DNA from: Candidatus Cloacimonadota bacterium | GTDB lineage: Bacteria; Cloacimonadota; Cloacimonadia; Cloacimonadales; TCS61 | Direction: 5' to 3' | DNA length: 31,865 bases | Assembly (NCBI GenBank): GCA_030445745.1 | Contig: JASUTE010000021.1 | Span: forward strand, 1 to 31,865 | Shown here: positions 6,193 through 15,226 of the stretch, in pieces | How the letters are laid out: each line of letters begins with the position of its first letter | Position numbering within the stretch: position 1 is the stretch's first letter | Translations under genes and position numbers: made by a program | Notes under the pieces: model-generated | What the model saw: only the letters and a program-made list of their open reading frames with translations | The model's database searches: none | What the model was told of the DNA's origin: nothing

Positions 6193-8200
6193 AAAAATAA
6201 TTGCTATCTATAAAAAAGAACTATTAGATTTGCTGCGCGATAGAAGAACTGTAGTGTCTTCAATTGTTATTCCCATAATACTGTATCCTCTAATAATGAT
6301 CGGTTTTTCAAGCATGATGAGCCGCCAGGAAATGAAGATGGAACAAAAAGAGGTTACCATTTATGTGCAAGATAATTTGCAAGACGAAAAATCGGAAAAA
6401 GTATTAGGCGAATTTGAGCAAATAGAAAACCTGCAGCTTATGCAACCTGTGCAAAACTCACAGTTGCAGACTTATTTAGATCTGCTGCAAGAAGATAGCA
6501 TTCAAGCTGTGGTAACCATAAACGATAGTATTAACAGCGCTGGCTATGAAGTACTGCAACTTAAAATTTATTATAATAACGCTGAAGAAAACAGTTCGGA
6601 AGCTTACAGCAGACTAAAACAAACTTTGCCAGAGATAGAAAAACAATTGGTTGCGTCCCGACTGCAAAAATTGCAGGTAGACACTGAAGTTCTAGATGCA
6701 ATTAACACAGAATCAGAAAACGTGGCACCACCTACTAAAATGTTTGGATTCATTTTAGGAAGAATTTTGCCTTACCTGCTAATTTTAATGACCATTAGCA
6801 GCGGCTCAGTGGTTGCTTCCGATTTGGTAGCTGGCGAAAAAGAACGCGGAACTTTAGAAACAATTTTAGTGAGTGCTGCCGATAGAATGGATATTGTGAT
6901 AGGAAAGTTTCTCACTATCATTACTTTTTCAATTATCACAGTATTGCTTAACTTGATGAGTATGTTTATTTCTATTCGTTATATACTCATCCAAATGACT
7001 ACTGAAGTTACCGCTGTTTCCTTACCTATTGGAAATTTTGTACTTATTTTAGTGATTATGATACCTTTGGTTACTTTGTTCTCAGCAATTCTACTCTCGC
7101 TTTCTACCTATTCCCGCAATATAAAAGAAGCGCAAAGTTATCAGATGCCAATTTTGTTCACTGCTATCATACTTTCTATGATCAGCTTTTTACCAGGGTT
7201 TAAACTAAACTATGGTTTTGCTCTAATTCCAATAGTAAATTTTGCCCTGCTGTTCCAAGGAATTCTTACCGGTAGCTTTCATTTGGGCTATTTTTTAACT
7301 GTTATCGGTTCCACTTTAGTACTCGATGTTATTGCTGTTAAAATTTCTTTGAATCTGTTCAACAACGAGAAGGTGCTTTTCCGTACAGCTCCCGAGGAAT
7401 CCTACAAATTCTGGGGCAAAAAGAACAGACAGAATATTTTTACTACCAGGATAGCTATAATTCTGTATTTCGCTATATTCTTGGCACTCATATACCTGGG
7501 TGGCAAATGGCAGACTCAGGAATTTATTTCAGGAATGATAAAAACTCAATTGTTGCTAATTTTATTACCGGTTTTGGTGATCCTCAGAATTTCTAAGCAA
7601 GATACTAAAAAAGCTCTGCAAATTAAAGCCAGCAAACCCTTAAATTATCTCGTAGTTCTATTAGGATTTATACCAATTCTTATTGTTGTTATTTCTGTTA
7701 CCCAGCTTATAAATTATCTCTTTCCTATTCCGGAATCATATTTAAAGAATCTGAGTGAAATAATTAGTATGAAAGATCAATCTTTGTGGCTAAACTTGGG
7801 CGTTATAGCTCTGCTACCAGCAATTTGCGAAGAAGTTCTTTTCCGAGGTTATTTTTTGCGGGTATTTTCCCAAAAGGGTTTTTGGAAAGGGATCGTGATT
7901 GTAGCACTGATGTTTGGCGCATTTCATATGTCGCCTTATCGTATTTTACCCACCGGACTTTTGGGTGTATGGCTAGCGTATTTAGCGTTAAAAGGGAAAA
8001 GTTTACATCTGCCAATCTTGGCTCATTTTTTGAATAATGGAGTTACCGTAATAATAGACCGTTTTGGTGAACAAATTCCCTTCCTAAGTAAACTTGGAAA
8101 CGATAATATCCCGCTGTGGTGGGCACTACCAGCATTAGTTATCTTATATTTCATCTATAAATTCATGGAAAATTATAATACGGAAAATGTGAGACTGTAG
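6182..8200 (+). CDS. ABC-2 permease fused to a CPBP intramembrane protease
   Basis: This 672-residue polytopic membrane protein has two parts. Residues 1 to about 400 are an ABC-2/NatB-type permease: a first membrane helix near 24-45, a large external domain to about 185, then five or six helices, with a cytoplasmic LVAGEKERGTLE segment between helices as in NatB. After a linker and more helices, residues of about 490-665 form a CPBP (Rce1/Abi-type) glutamic protease domain: Glu550-Glu551 and Arg555 in EEVLFRG, His582 in FGAFH and His615/Asn619 in AHFLNN. All expected catalytic residues are present. I infer that export and intramembrane cleavage act on the same, unknown substrate. ABC permease-CPBP fusions exist in databases, so the architecture is not unique, but its function is poorly known. 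Confidence 0.9.
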   Translation: MNFKKIIAIYKKELLDLLRDRRTVVSSIVIPIILYPLIMIGFSSMMSRQEMKMEQKEVTIYVQDNLQDEKSEKVLGEFEQIENLQLMQPVQNSQLQTYLDLLQEDSIQAVVTINDSINSAGYEVLQLKIYYNNAEENSSEAYSRLKQTLPEIEKQLVASRLQKLQVDTEVLDAINTESENVAPPTKMFGFILGRILPYLLILMTISSGSVVASDLVAGEKERGTLETILVSAADRMDIVIGKFLTIITFSIITVLLNLMSMFISIRYILIQMTTEVTAVSLPIGNFVLILVIMIPLVTLFSAILLSLSTYSRNIKEAQSYQMPILFTAIILSMISFLPGFKLNYGFALIPIVNFALLFQGILTGSFHLGYFLTVIGSTLVLDVIAVKISLNLFNNEKVLFRTAPEESYKFWGKKNRQNIFTTRIAIILYFAIFLALIYLGGKWQTQEFISGMIKTQLLLILLPVLVILRISKQDTKKALQIKASKPLNYLVVLLGFIPILIVVISVTQLINYLFPIPESYLKNLSEIISMKDQSLWLNLGVIALLPAICEEVLFRGYFLRVFSQKGFWKGIVIVALMFGAFHMSPYRILPTGLLGVWLAYLALKGKSLHLPILAHFLNNGVTVIIDRFGEQIPFLSKLGNDNIPLWWALPALVILYFIYKFMENYNTENVRL

Positions 8201-8211
8201 GAGGTAGAATA

Positions 8212-10047
8212 ATGTGTGGAATTGTTGGTTACATTGGAAAAAGAAACGCAACACCGATAATTGTGGAAGGTCTAAAAAGGTTGGAGTATAGAGGTTACGA
8301 CAGTGCCGGCTTAGCTATAAACAAAGATGGGAAGCTACATATTTACAAAGCAGTTGGTAAAATAACCGATTTAGAACGCTCTTTGCCAGAACCAAACGTT
8401 ACGTTTTCCAATATTGGAATTGGCCACACTCGCTGGGCAACTCATGGTAAACCAAATAAAACCAATGCTCATCCACACACAGGCCAATATGGTAAAATTG
8501 CCTTGGTTCACAACGGTATTATAGAAAATTACAAACAATTACGCCAAAAATTAACGACTGAAGGCCATCAGTTCAACACTGAAACTGATACCGAAGTTTT
8601 AGCACATCTGGTGGAATATTTTATCGAAAAGGAACAAGATTTCACCTCCGGTGTACAAAAAGCGTTAAAACTGGTGGAAGGCACTTTTGGCATCGCTGTT
8701 ATACATACCGATTATCCTGAAAATATAGTGGCAGCCCGCAAGGGAAGTCCGCTTATCCTAGGAATAGGAAACGAGGAGTTTTTCATAACCTCCGATGTAG
8801 CAGCAATTATTATTCACACCAAAAAAGTTATCTACCTTAAAGATGGGGAAGTAGTGAATTTGAACCACGAAAAGTTTGAAATAACTACCCTGGATAATGA
8901 AGCTGTGAAAGCGAAGATCTCCGAAGTTGATTGGGATGTTTCTTCCATAGAAAAAGGTGATTATGAACATTTTATGCTGAAAGAGATCTACGAACAGGTA
9001 ACTTCGGTAGAAAATGCTTTTCGCGGCCGCCTGATGAACAAACTCTCTACGGCCAGGCTGGGTGGATTGAACATCACAGGTAATGAACTTAGAAAAGTAA
9101 AAAAAATCCAAATAATTGGCTGTGGAACTTCCTGGCATGCGGCTTTGATTGGCAAAAATATGATAGAGAGCTTAGCTCGCATTCCGGTGGAGGTAGAATA
9201 TGCCAGTGAATATCGCTATCGCAACCCGATCATTCCAGAAGACACGCTGGTATTTGTTATTAGCCAATCTGGCGAAACAGCTGACACATTAGCTGCCTTG
9301 CGCGAGGCTCAGGCACGAGGTGCTAAAGTTTTGGGTATAACCAATGTGGTAGGAAGCACCATTGCGCGGGAATCGGATGGCGGAGTTTATATTCACGCTG
9401 GTGCTGAAATCGGGGTTGCCTCAACCAAAGCTTTTACCTCGCAAGTTACAGTTTTATGTCTGCTAGCACTTATTTTGGGAAGAATGAAACATCTTTCGGC
9501 GCAGTATGGCATCAAATTTCTAAAAGAGATAAAGCGAATTCCCCAAAAAATTGAAAAAGTTTTGAATTTAAATGAAGAAATTGAGAGAATTGCAGCAACA
9601 ATTAAAGATTCCAAAAATGCTTTGTATTTAGGACGTGGAATGCACTATCCGGTAGCTTTGGAAGGAGCCTTGAAATTAAAAGAAATCTCTTACATTCACG
9701 CTGAAGGCTATCCAGCAGCCGAAATGAAACATGGGCCTATCGCACTGATAGATGAAAAAATGCCGGTAGTTGCTATTGCCCTGAAAGATGCTATTTACGA
9801 TAAAATAATTTCCAATTTACAAGAAGTTAAAGCCCGCAATGGACATATTATTGCCATTGCTACCGAGGGTGACGAAAACATTAAGGATTTGGCTGAACAC
9901 GTAATCTACATACCAGAGACGATGGATATTTTCCAACCTTTACTTTCGGTTGTTCCGCTGCAGCTTTTGGCCTACCATGTAGCACACTTACGCGGGTTTA
10001 ACGTAGACCAGCCACGTAATTTGGCAAAAAGTGTAACTGTGGAATAA
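8212..10047 (+). CDS. glmS: Glutamine--fructose-6-phosphate aminotransferase (isomerizing)
   Basis: This 611-residue enzyme makes glucosamine-6-phosphate from fructose-6-phosphate and glutamine, the first step to UDP-GlcNAc for peptidoglycan and lipopolysaccharide. The N-terminal Ntn glutaminase domain starts MCGIVGYIG with Cys2 as nucleophile. Two SIS domains follow (about 285-610), with SQSGETADT in the first. The C-terminal tail PRNLAKSVTVE is the conserved end that completes the synthase site. Length equals the family standard. The ribosome site TAGGAGG overlaps the stop codon of the upstream permease gene. With only 11 bp in front, there is no room for a glmS ribozyme. The stop TAA shares its last A with the recO ATG. 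Confidence 0.98.
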   Translation: MCGIVGYIGKRNATPIIVEGLKRLEYRGYDSAGLAINKDGKLHIYKAVGKITDLERSLPEPNVTFSNIGIGHTRWATHGKPNKTNAHPHTGQYGKIALVHNGIIENYKQLRQKLTTEGHQFNTETDTEVLAHLVEYFIEKEQDFTSGVQKALKLVEGTFGIAVIHTDYPENIVAARKGSPLILGIGNEEFFITSDVAAIIIHTKKVIYLKDGEVVNLNHEKFEITTLDNEAVKAKISEVDWDVSSIEKGDYEHFMLKEIYEQVTSVENAFRGRLMNKLSTARLGGLNITGNELRKVKKIQIIGCGTSWHAALIGKNMIESLARIPVEVEYASEYRYRNPIIPEDTLVFVISQSGETADTLAALREAQARGAKVLGITNVVGSTIARESDGGVYIHAGAEIGVASTKAFTSQVTVLCLLALILGRMKHLSAQYGIKFLKEIKRIPQKIEKVLNLNEEIERIAATIKDSKNALYLGRGMHYPVALEGALKLKEISYIHAEGYPAAEMKHGPIALIDEKMPVVAIALKDAIYDKIISNLQEVKARNGHIIAIATEGDENIKDLAEHVIYIPETMDIFQPLLSVVPLQLLAYHVAHLRGFNVDQPRNLAKSVTVE

Positions 10048-10802
10048 TGACAAATTCCAGCAGAGATATTAAAACAACTGGAATAGTTCTTAAAAAAAAT
10101 AAGTTTCGCGAGACCAGTGTAATTTTCAACCTTTTTAGTCTGGAGCTTGGTAGAATTTCGGTAATTGCCAAAGGTGTACGCAAAAACAAAAGCAAATACA
10201 TTGGACTGATAGATATTTTGAATGAAGTGGAGTTGGAGCTTTATAAAAACCCCGAAAGCAACTTATACCTCTTTAAAAGCGGTCGTCTGCTGAATAATTA
10301 CACTTATGGCAATTCCTACCGAAAACAGGTTTTGCTCTCTGCTGCTGCTGAGCTTTATAACAAACTTAGCTTCCCCGATGATGAGGTAGGGCAGATGTAC
10401 CAGCTGCTGAAAAACTATTTGGTATTTATGCAGCAGGTTAATAAGAACGGAATCGCAATTTTCTGGCGTTTTTTACTACGAATATTCAAAATAATGGGAA
10501 TAAATTTAGAGCCGAACGTCTGCATAAAATGTGGTGAAATTGGAAATAAGATGGTGGCTTTTTCAGTGCATTCCTCTGGTTTTATCTGTCAAAACTGCTA
10601 TCGTCAAAGCCAGGCCGATTTTGTTGTAGGCATTAGTGCCAAAACAGCAGAAATATTGGCTATTTTACCTAATATTGGTAACTATTTGAACCAAATAGAG
10701 ATCTCCGATAAAATAATAAAAGAGCTGAACAACATATTTTTACTGCATCTTTCGGAACATTTCCACCAGAATTTTAGGTTGAAAAGTTTGGAGATGTTGT
10801 AA
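10047..10802 (+). CDS. recO: DNA repair protein RecO
   Basis: This 251-residue protein is the RecO mediator, which helps RecR load RecA onto SSB-coated single-stranded DNA in the RecF pathway and anneals strands. The N-terminal OB-fold region (about 8-80) begins with TTGIVLKKNKFRETSVI and includes AKGVRKNKSK, both typical of RecO. A helical domain follows. The C-terminal part has a zinc finger with Cys159, Cys162, Cys181 and Cys184. The start overlaps the glmS stop as TAATG, so translation is probably coupled. RecF and RecR are not in the window. Confidence 0.92.
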   Translation: MTNSSRDIKTTGIVLKKNKFRETSVIFNLFSLELGRISVIAKGVRKNKSKYIGLIDILNEVELELYKNPESNLYLFKSGRLLNNYTYGNSYRKQVLLSAAAELYNKLSFPDDEVGQMYQLLKNYLVFMQQVNKNGIAIFWRFLLRIFKIMGINLEPNVCIKCGEIGNKMVAFSVHSSGFICQNCYRQSQADFVVGISAKTAEILAILPNIGNYLNQIEISDKIIKELNNIFLLHLSEHFHQNFRLKSLEML

Positions 10803-10833
10803 CAGAACATTATTTTTCTACCTACCTTCTTAA

Positions 10834-10861
10834 TTGACAATATTTATGCTGTTAATTTCCT
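10834..10861 (+). promoter_or_regulatory. Candidate promoter before the apbE-folE2-M16 unit
   Basis: A TTGACA at 10834-10839 lies in the 86 bp between recO and apbE, 55 bases before the chosen apbE ATG. No good -10 is found at 16-18 bases, so only the -35 box is supported. Confidence 0.25.
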
Positions 10862-10888
10862 GACTAAAATAATAAAACATAGGTGAAT

Positions 10889-11884
10889 ATGAAGAAAAAA
10901 GATGTATTAGCATTAGTGATATTGATTCTGGTGTTGGCTGTAGCAGCTTATCGTTATTTTAATAAGGTAAACAGCTATGAAGAGTCTCGTTTTATGTTGG
11001 ATACCATCATCACCTTGCAATTGGAAGATGACGAAGATAATTTAGCTGCTGTCGCCGATTCTGCTTTTGCTGTTATTGCCAAATACGAGGATAAATTTTC
11101 CTTCTATGGTGAAGGTTTGGTAAACAAGATAAACAACGCCAGTACAGGTAAATTTGCTATGGATGATGATGTCTACCAGTTGCTGAATATTGCAAAACAA
11201 CTCTACCAGAAAACTAATGGCAGCTACGATGTTACTATTGGCAGTGTTAGCAAACTTTGGGATTTTAATGCCAGTAAATTACCCCCTGCCGATTCTATCA
11301 AAGCCGCTTTGCAATATGTGGGCTTCAATAAACTGAAATTTGACCAAAACAAATTGTATAAACCTCAAAAAGTTGAGCTGAATCTAGGCAGCTTAGCCAA
11401 AGGCTATATTGTAGATAAAATTGTAGAATTTTTGCAGAACAAAAATATAGATAAAGCGATCGTAAATGCAGGCGGCGATATGCGCATTTACGGTTACAAA
11501 GATGATATTCAAGTTGGCATTCAGCATCCCCGAGATCGCGGAGGAGTAATTAAAATTCTAAACATTAAAAATAAGGCTGTGGCAACTTCTGGTGATTATG
11601 AGCGTTATTTCATGAAAGATGGACAACGCTATCATCATATTTTAGATGCTAAAAGAGGCTATCCTTCCTACCATGCAGTTTCGGTAACGGTAATTTCTGG
11701 AAAAACTGTGTGGGCAGATGCCCTTTCCACAGCTATATTTTTGCTACCGCCTGCCCAGGGAATAAAGCTTATCGATGCACTTCCTAATAGCGAAGCAGTG
11801 ATTTTTTATATACAAAATGATGAGATGAAATTTGAGATTAGTAAAAATATGAGTAGTTTTTTACAGCAGAAAGGTAAGAAATGA
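10889..11884 (+). CDS. apbE: ApbE family FAD:protein FMN transferase, membrane-anchored
   Basis: This 331-residue enzyme transfers FMN from FAD to a Thr/Ser on target flavoproteins such as Rnf or NQR subunits, outside the cytoplasmic membrane. Conserved blocks are LGSLAKGY (166-173), NAGGD (193-197), TSGDYERYF, YHHILDAKRGYP and the Mg-binding VWADALSTA. The N-terminus is a hydrophobic helix (about 6-21) without a lipobox Cys, so it is probably an uncleaved anchor rather than the usual lipoprotein. The frame is open from a GTG at 10883, but that GTG is part of the AGGTG ribosome site; the ATG at 10889 is 5 bases past the AGG and is preferred. It overlaps folE2 by 4 bases (ATGA). No target flavoprotein gene is in the window. 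Confidence 0.93.
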   Translation: MKKKDVLALVILILVLAVAAYRYFNKVNSYEESRFMLDTIITLQLEDDEDNLAAVADSAFAVIAKYEDKFSFYGEGLVNKINNASTGKFAMDDDVYQLLNIAKQLYQKTNGSYDVTIGSVSKLWDFNASKLPPADSIKAALQYVGFNKLKFDQNKLYKPQKVELNLGSLAKGYIVDKIVEFLQNKNIDKAIVNAGGDMRIYGYKDDIQVGIQHPRDRGGVIKILNIKNKAVATSGDYERYFMKDGQRYHHILDAKRGYPSYHAVSVTVISGKTVWADALSTAIFLLPPAQGIKLIDALPNSEAVIFYIQNDEMKFEISKNMSSFLQQKGKK

Positions 11885-12663
11885 AAGGCAAAAAAGATAT
11901 CCAAAGCCAGAACGATAATCGCAATGTTACCATAAATAAAGTTGGAGTGAAAAAAGTTCGTTACCCAATAATAGTTGAAGATAGAGAGAACAAACAGCAA
12001 AATACGGTTGCCGACCTGGATATTTATGTGGAATTATCGCATCTTCAGCGGGGCACGCACATGAGCAGGTTTTTAGAAGTGTTAAATCGCTTTCACAAGG
12101 AAACAATTATTGGTAATTTAGAAGATTTTATGCTGGAAATAAAGAGAGAATTAATTGCCGATGCTGCCTATGCTCGCATCAGTTTTCCTTACTTTATAAA
12201 CAAGCAAGCACCAGTTTCTAAGATATCATCTTATTTGGGATACGATTGTTTTTTCGAAGCTTACTACAAACAGGATTATGACCTGAAAATTGGTGTACAA
12301 GTACCAGTTACTTCGCTTTGTCCCTGCTCTAAGGAAATTAGCGATTATGGCGCTCATAATCAGCGCTCTTTGGTAACCTTAAAAGTTGCTTACGACGGTT
12401 TCGTGTGGTTGGAAGAGTTAATTGAAGTTGTGGAAGGTGCTGCCAGCAGCCAGATATATTCGCTTTTAAAAAGGGTAGATGAAAAATATGTTACCGAGCA
12501 GGCCTATAACAATCCCCGCTTTGTGGAAGATATTGTGCGTGAAATTACAGTAAAACTAAAAAAAGATAAACGGATAAAATATTTCAAGGTGGAATCAGAG
12601 AATTTTGAATCTATTCACAACCACAGTGCTTATGCTTGTGTGGAATGGAGTCGTGATGAATAA
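11881..12663 (+). CDS. folE2: GTP cyclohydrolase FolE2 (type IB)
   Basis: This 260-residue enzyme converts GTP to dihydroneopterin triphosphate, the first step of folate (and queuosine-type) synthesis. It is the metal-flexible IB form that replaces FolE in many bacteria, often under zinc limitation. Conserved residues are visible: Cys147 and Cys149 in SLCPCSKEIS, His159 in YGAHNQRS, the VEGAASSQIYSLLKRVDEK block and the C-terminal IHNHSAYA with His246/His248. Length is normal. The ATG sits in the ATGA overlap with apbE, with AAAGG upstream. Its 3' end overlaps the M16 peptidase start by 8 bases and contains that gene's ribosome site. Association with apbE and the peptidase is by position only. 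Confidence 0.96.
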   Translation: MKGKKDIQSQNDNRNVTINKVGVKKVRYPIIVEDRENKQQNTVADLDIYVELSHLQRGTHMSRFLEVLNRFHKETIIGNLEDFMLEIKRELIADAAYARISFPYFINKQAPVSKISSYLGYDCFFEAYYKQDYDLKIGVQVPVTSLCPCSKEISDYGAHNQRSLVTLKVAYDGFVWLEELIEVVEGAASSQIYSLLKRVDEKYVTEQAYNNPRFVEDIVREITVKLKKDKRIKYFKVESENFESIHNHSAYACVEWSRDE

Positions 12664-15184
12664 TTACTTTGATAAGAAGATAAACGGACTTAAAGTTATT
12701 TGTTATAAAGATAATACTAATCCACTTATTAGTATGCAGTTATATGTACGCATAGGTTCTGGGTGGGAAGCAGAAAATGAAGCTGGTTATTCTCATTTAA
12801 CTGAGCATTTAGTGTTCAAATCTACGCAAAATTTTCCGCAAAATTCTATAATGGAAAGAGTTACCTACTTGGGCGGGAGTATTAATGCTTTTACCGATTT
12901 CGATTCTACCTGTTTCTATCTTACTTTACCAGCAAAATTATTTAAGGAAGGATTGGAGATACTTTCTGAACTGGTAATTCGTGCTAATTTTGCTGATCAG
13001 CAGTTTAAATTCGAGAAACAGGTTGTGATAGAGGAATTAAAACAGTATCAGGATGAACCAGAAGACTATTTTGTGGAAGAAATTGCTAAAAATTATTTTC
13101 ATAATAATCCCTATAGAAACCCAATTATAGGTAACTTAGCCAACCTACAAGCTGCCACACCTGCCAAATTACGCAAATTCTATAAACAATATTATACTGC
13201 TACAAATTCCTTTTTGGTAATAACTGGAAATTTTGTTCAAAATGAGTTGTTTACTTCTATTAAAAATCAGTTTGGAGATTGGAAAGAAGGTAAAATAATA
13301 CCTAAGAAACAATTTCCCATTGAAGAAAACAGAGGTTTTGGTGTAACCAAATTTACTAAAAAAATAGAAAATGATATGCTAGCTTTTGTTTTACCCGATA
13401 TTTCTGAAGGAAACCCAAAATCGTTTGCCCTTACTATGGCTACTAAAGTATTTGCCCTGGGCAAAAATTCAAGGCTTTACGAACGACTTTTCACCAAGGA
13501 AAAACTGGTTGATATTATTCGAGTGCATTCGCTTTCCGGCATAAACGATGGTGCTATGGTGATAATGATAATGCCCAAAAGCAGAGCAGATCGAAATGAA
13601 ATAGGTAAAATCTTTATAGAAGAGCTGCAAAAATTGCACAACTTTGGAGTAGATCAAATCGAAATTGAAGAAGTAAAAAAGGAACTTTTGCATCATTATC
13701 GTTATTCTTTTGAATTTATGGAAAATTTGGCATCTAGCTTGGGAAATGAAGAAGTACTTAGCGACTACAAGCGATATTTTGAATTTCCCAAAATTTTGAG
13801 AAAGTTAGAAAAAAAACAAATAGATGCGATAATAAAGAAATTTTTCAGCAGCAAGCACTTACAAATTTATTCTTTAGGAGATTCCAACCTAGAACAGAAA
13901 AAGCTTCAGAACTTTGTAAAAGCAAAAAAAATTACTAATCCTCGCCTAAAAATATCCCGAGATGTAGAAAATTTTCGTCTGGCGAATGGAATGCGTATCT
14001 TCCTAAAAAAAGTGCCTGGAAAACCGTCGGTGGGAATATCTTTAACTACCAAGGTTTCTCAGCTGAACGAAACTGAAGAAAACAGAGGAATAAATTTGTT
14101 AACTGCAGGCAGTTTATTATATGGCAACGAAAAAAGAAATTATCAGCAGTTAATGAAATATTGCAGTAACAATGGTATTCATTTAGGAATTACTCCCAGT
14201 ATGGAAGCTACTTCTTTGAAAATGAAATGCTTTAGGGAAATGCTGCCTATGAGCTTGGAACTTTTAAAAGATGTCATCTTTACACCAACCTTTCCAAAAG
14301 ATCATATAGAAAACTTGCGACAAACCTACAGCAGCAATTTAAAGCGGATAAACGATTACCCGGCTTATTTGAACAACAAACTTTGGAAGCAGATGCTATT
14401 TGGGAAAAAGAGTAATCTTTTAAGTAGGGAAGGTAGCCGTACTTCCTTGGGAAAAATTAGCCGCAGCCGAATTAACCGTTGGTACAATCGGTATTATCAA
14501 CCTGGGAATATGGTTCTTACCATCGTGGGAGATATAGAATTTAACGAAATAACCGATATCTGTAGCAGGCTCTTTTCAGAAATAAATGGTAAAACAGAAA
14601 AATATGAACAGATACCACTGATAGAAACTAGTCACAAGCATTTCAGTAAAACCCGTAAAAATATTTCGCAATCGATAATTCAAATTGGCGGATGGGGTTG
14701 CAGTACTAAACAACCGGAACAAAACACTGCTTTTTATGTGCTTTCCGAAATTCTGGGTGGCGATACAGATTCTTTGCTCTTTAATCATTTGCGTGAAGAA
14801 CAGGGCTTAGCTTATACAGTGGATTTCAGTTTTTCTTCCTATCAGCAATTTGGTTACTGGGCGGCGGTAGCAATTGTAGATAAAAAAAATGAAAAATTGG
14901 CTTTACGATCTATAAAAAATGTGTTAGAAAAAACAAAATCGAATGGTATTAGCGATTATGAGTTACAAAAAATGAAAAATTATATTCGAGGTTTACGCTT
15001 ACAGGAAGAGGAAAGCTTACTAAACCAAGCTATCACTATTTCTAACTTAATAGCTAATGGTTGGGAATATGAGTATTATTTACAAAGAGATAAACGGCTA
15101 CAGAATGTTTCTAAAGATATTATTCACAATTTGGCAGAAGAATATTTCCATTCCCAAAATTACTTTACCCATATTTTGACATAA
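12656..15184 (+). CDS. M16 (pitrilysin/insulinase) family zinc peptidase, two M16 repeats
   Basis: This 842-residue protein has two M16 half-barrels in one chain. The N-terminal half holds the inverted zinc motif HLTEH (His47, Glu50, His51) and the distal ligand Glu127 in VIEELKQ, exactly 76 residues further, so it is active in principle. The second half begins near 440 (ENFRLANGMRIFLKKV), lacks HxxEH and is the usual inactive partner, with an R/Y-type substrate-binding region late in the sequence. The first residues, MNNYFDKKINGLKVI, are not a signal peptide, so it is predicted cytosolic. Upstream in-frame codons exist to 12605, but GGAG at 12647-12650 sits 5 bases before the ATG at 12656, which overlaps the folE2 stop. 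Members degrade peptides; the substrate is unknown. Confidence 0.9.
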   Translation: MNNYFDKKINGLKVICYKDNTNPLISMQLYVRIGSGWEAENEAGYSHLTEHLVFKSTQNFPQNSIMERVTYLGGSINAFTDFDSTCFYLTLPAKLFKEGLEILSELVIRANFADQQFKFEKQVVIEELKQYQDEPEDYFVEEIAKNYFHNNPYRNPIIGNLANLQAATPAKLRKFYKQYYTATNSFLVITGNFVQNELFTSIKNQFGDWKEGKIIPKKQFPIEENRGFGVTKFTKKIENDMLAFVLPDISEGNPKSFALTMATKVFALGKNSRLYERLFTKEKLVDIIRVHSLSGINDGAMVIMIMPKSRADRNEIGKIFIEELQKLHNFGVDQIEIEEVKKELLHHYRYSFEFMENLASSLGNEEVLSDYKRYFEFPKILRKLEKKQIDAIIKKFFSSKHLQIYSLGDSNLEQKKLQNFVKAKKITNPRLKISRDVENFRLANGMRIFLKKVPGKPSVGISLTTKVSQLNETEENRGINLLTAGSLLYGNEKRNYQQLMKYCSNNGIHLGITPSMEATSLKMKCFREMLPMSLELLKDVIFTPTFPKDHIENLRQTYSSNLKRINDYPAYLNNKLWKQMLFGKKSNLLSREGSRTSLGKISRSRINRWYNRYYQPGNMVLTIVGDIEFNEITDICSRLFSEINGKTEKYEQIPLIETSHKHFSKTRKNISQSIIQIGGWGCSTKQPEQNTAFYVLSEILGGDTDSLLFNHLREEQGLAYTVDFSFSSYQQFGYWAAVAIVDKKNEKLALRSIKNVLEKTKSNGISDYELQKMKNYIRGLRLQEEESLLNQAITISNLIANGWEYEYYLQRDKRLQNVSKDIIHNLAEEYFHSQNYFTHILT

Positions 15185-15226
15185 TTTTCTTGCACAAATT
15201 TCAGAAAGTTTTATTAAGGATTTAAT

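Noticed and set aside
7786-8037. Alternative plus-strand open frame of 83 codons within the permease-protease gene
   Set aside because: It covers the conserved CPBP motifs in the wrong frame; the in-frame catalytic residues show which frame is real.
8201-8211. glmS ribozyme
   Set aside because: Only 11 bases separate the permease stop from the glmS ATG, and no ribozyme-like sequence can fit; control by that mechanism is not supported.
10883-10888. GTG start for apbE
   Set aside because: The GTG is part of the AGGTG ribosome site; the ATG at 10889 has correct spacing.
12605-12655. Longer N-terminus for the M16 peptidase from 12605
   Set aside because: These 17 codons lie inside folE2 coding sequence in another frame and have no ribosome site, while GGAG at 12647 fits the ATG at 12656.
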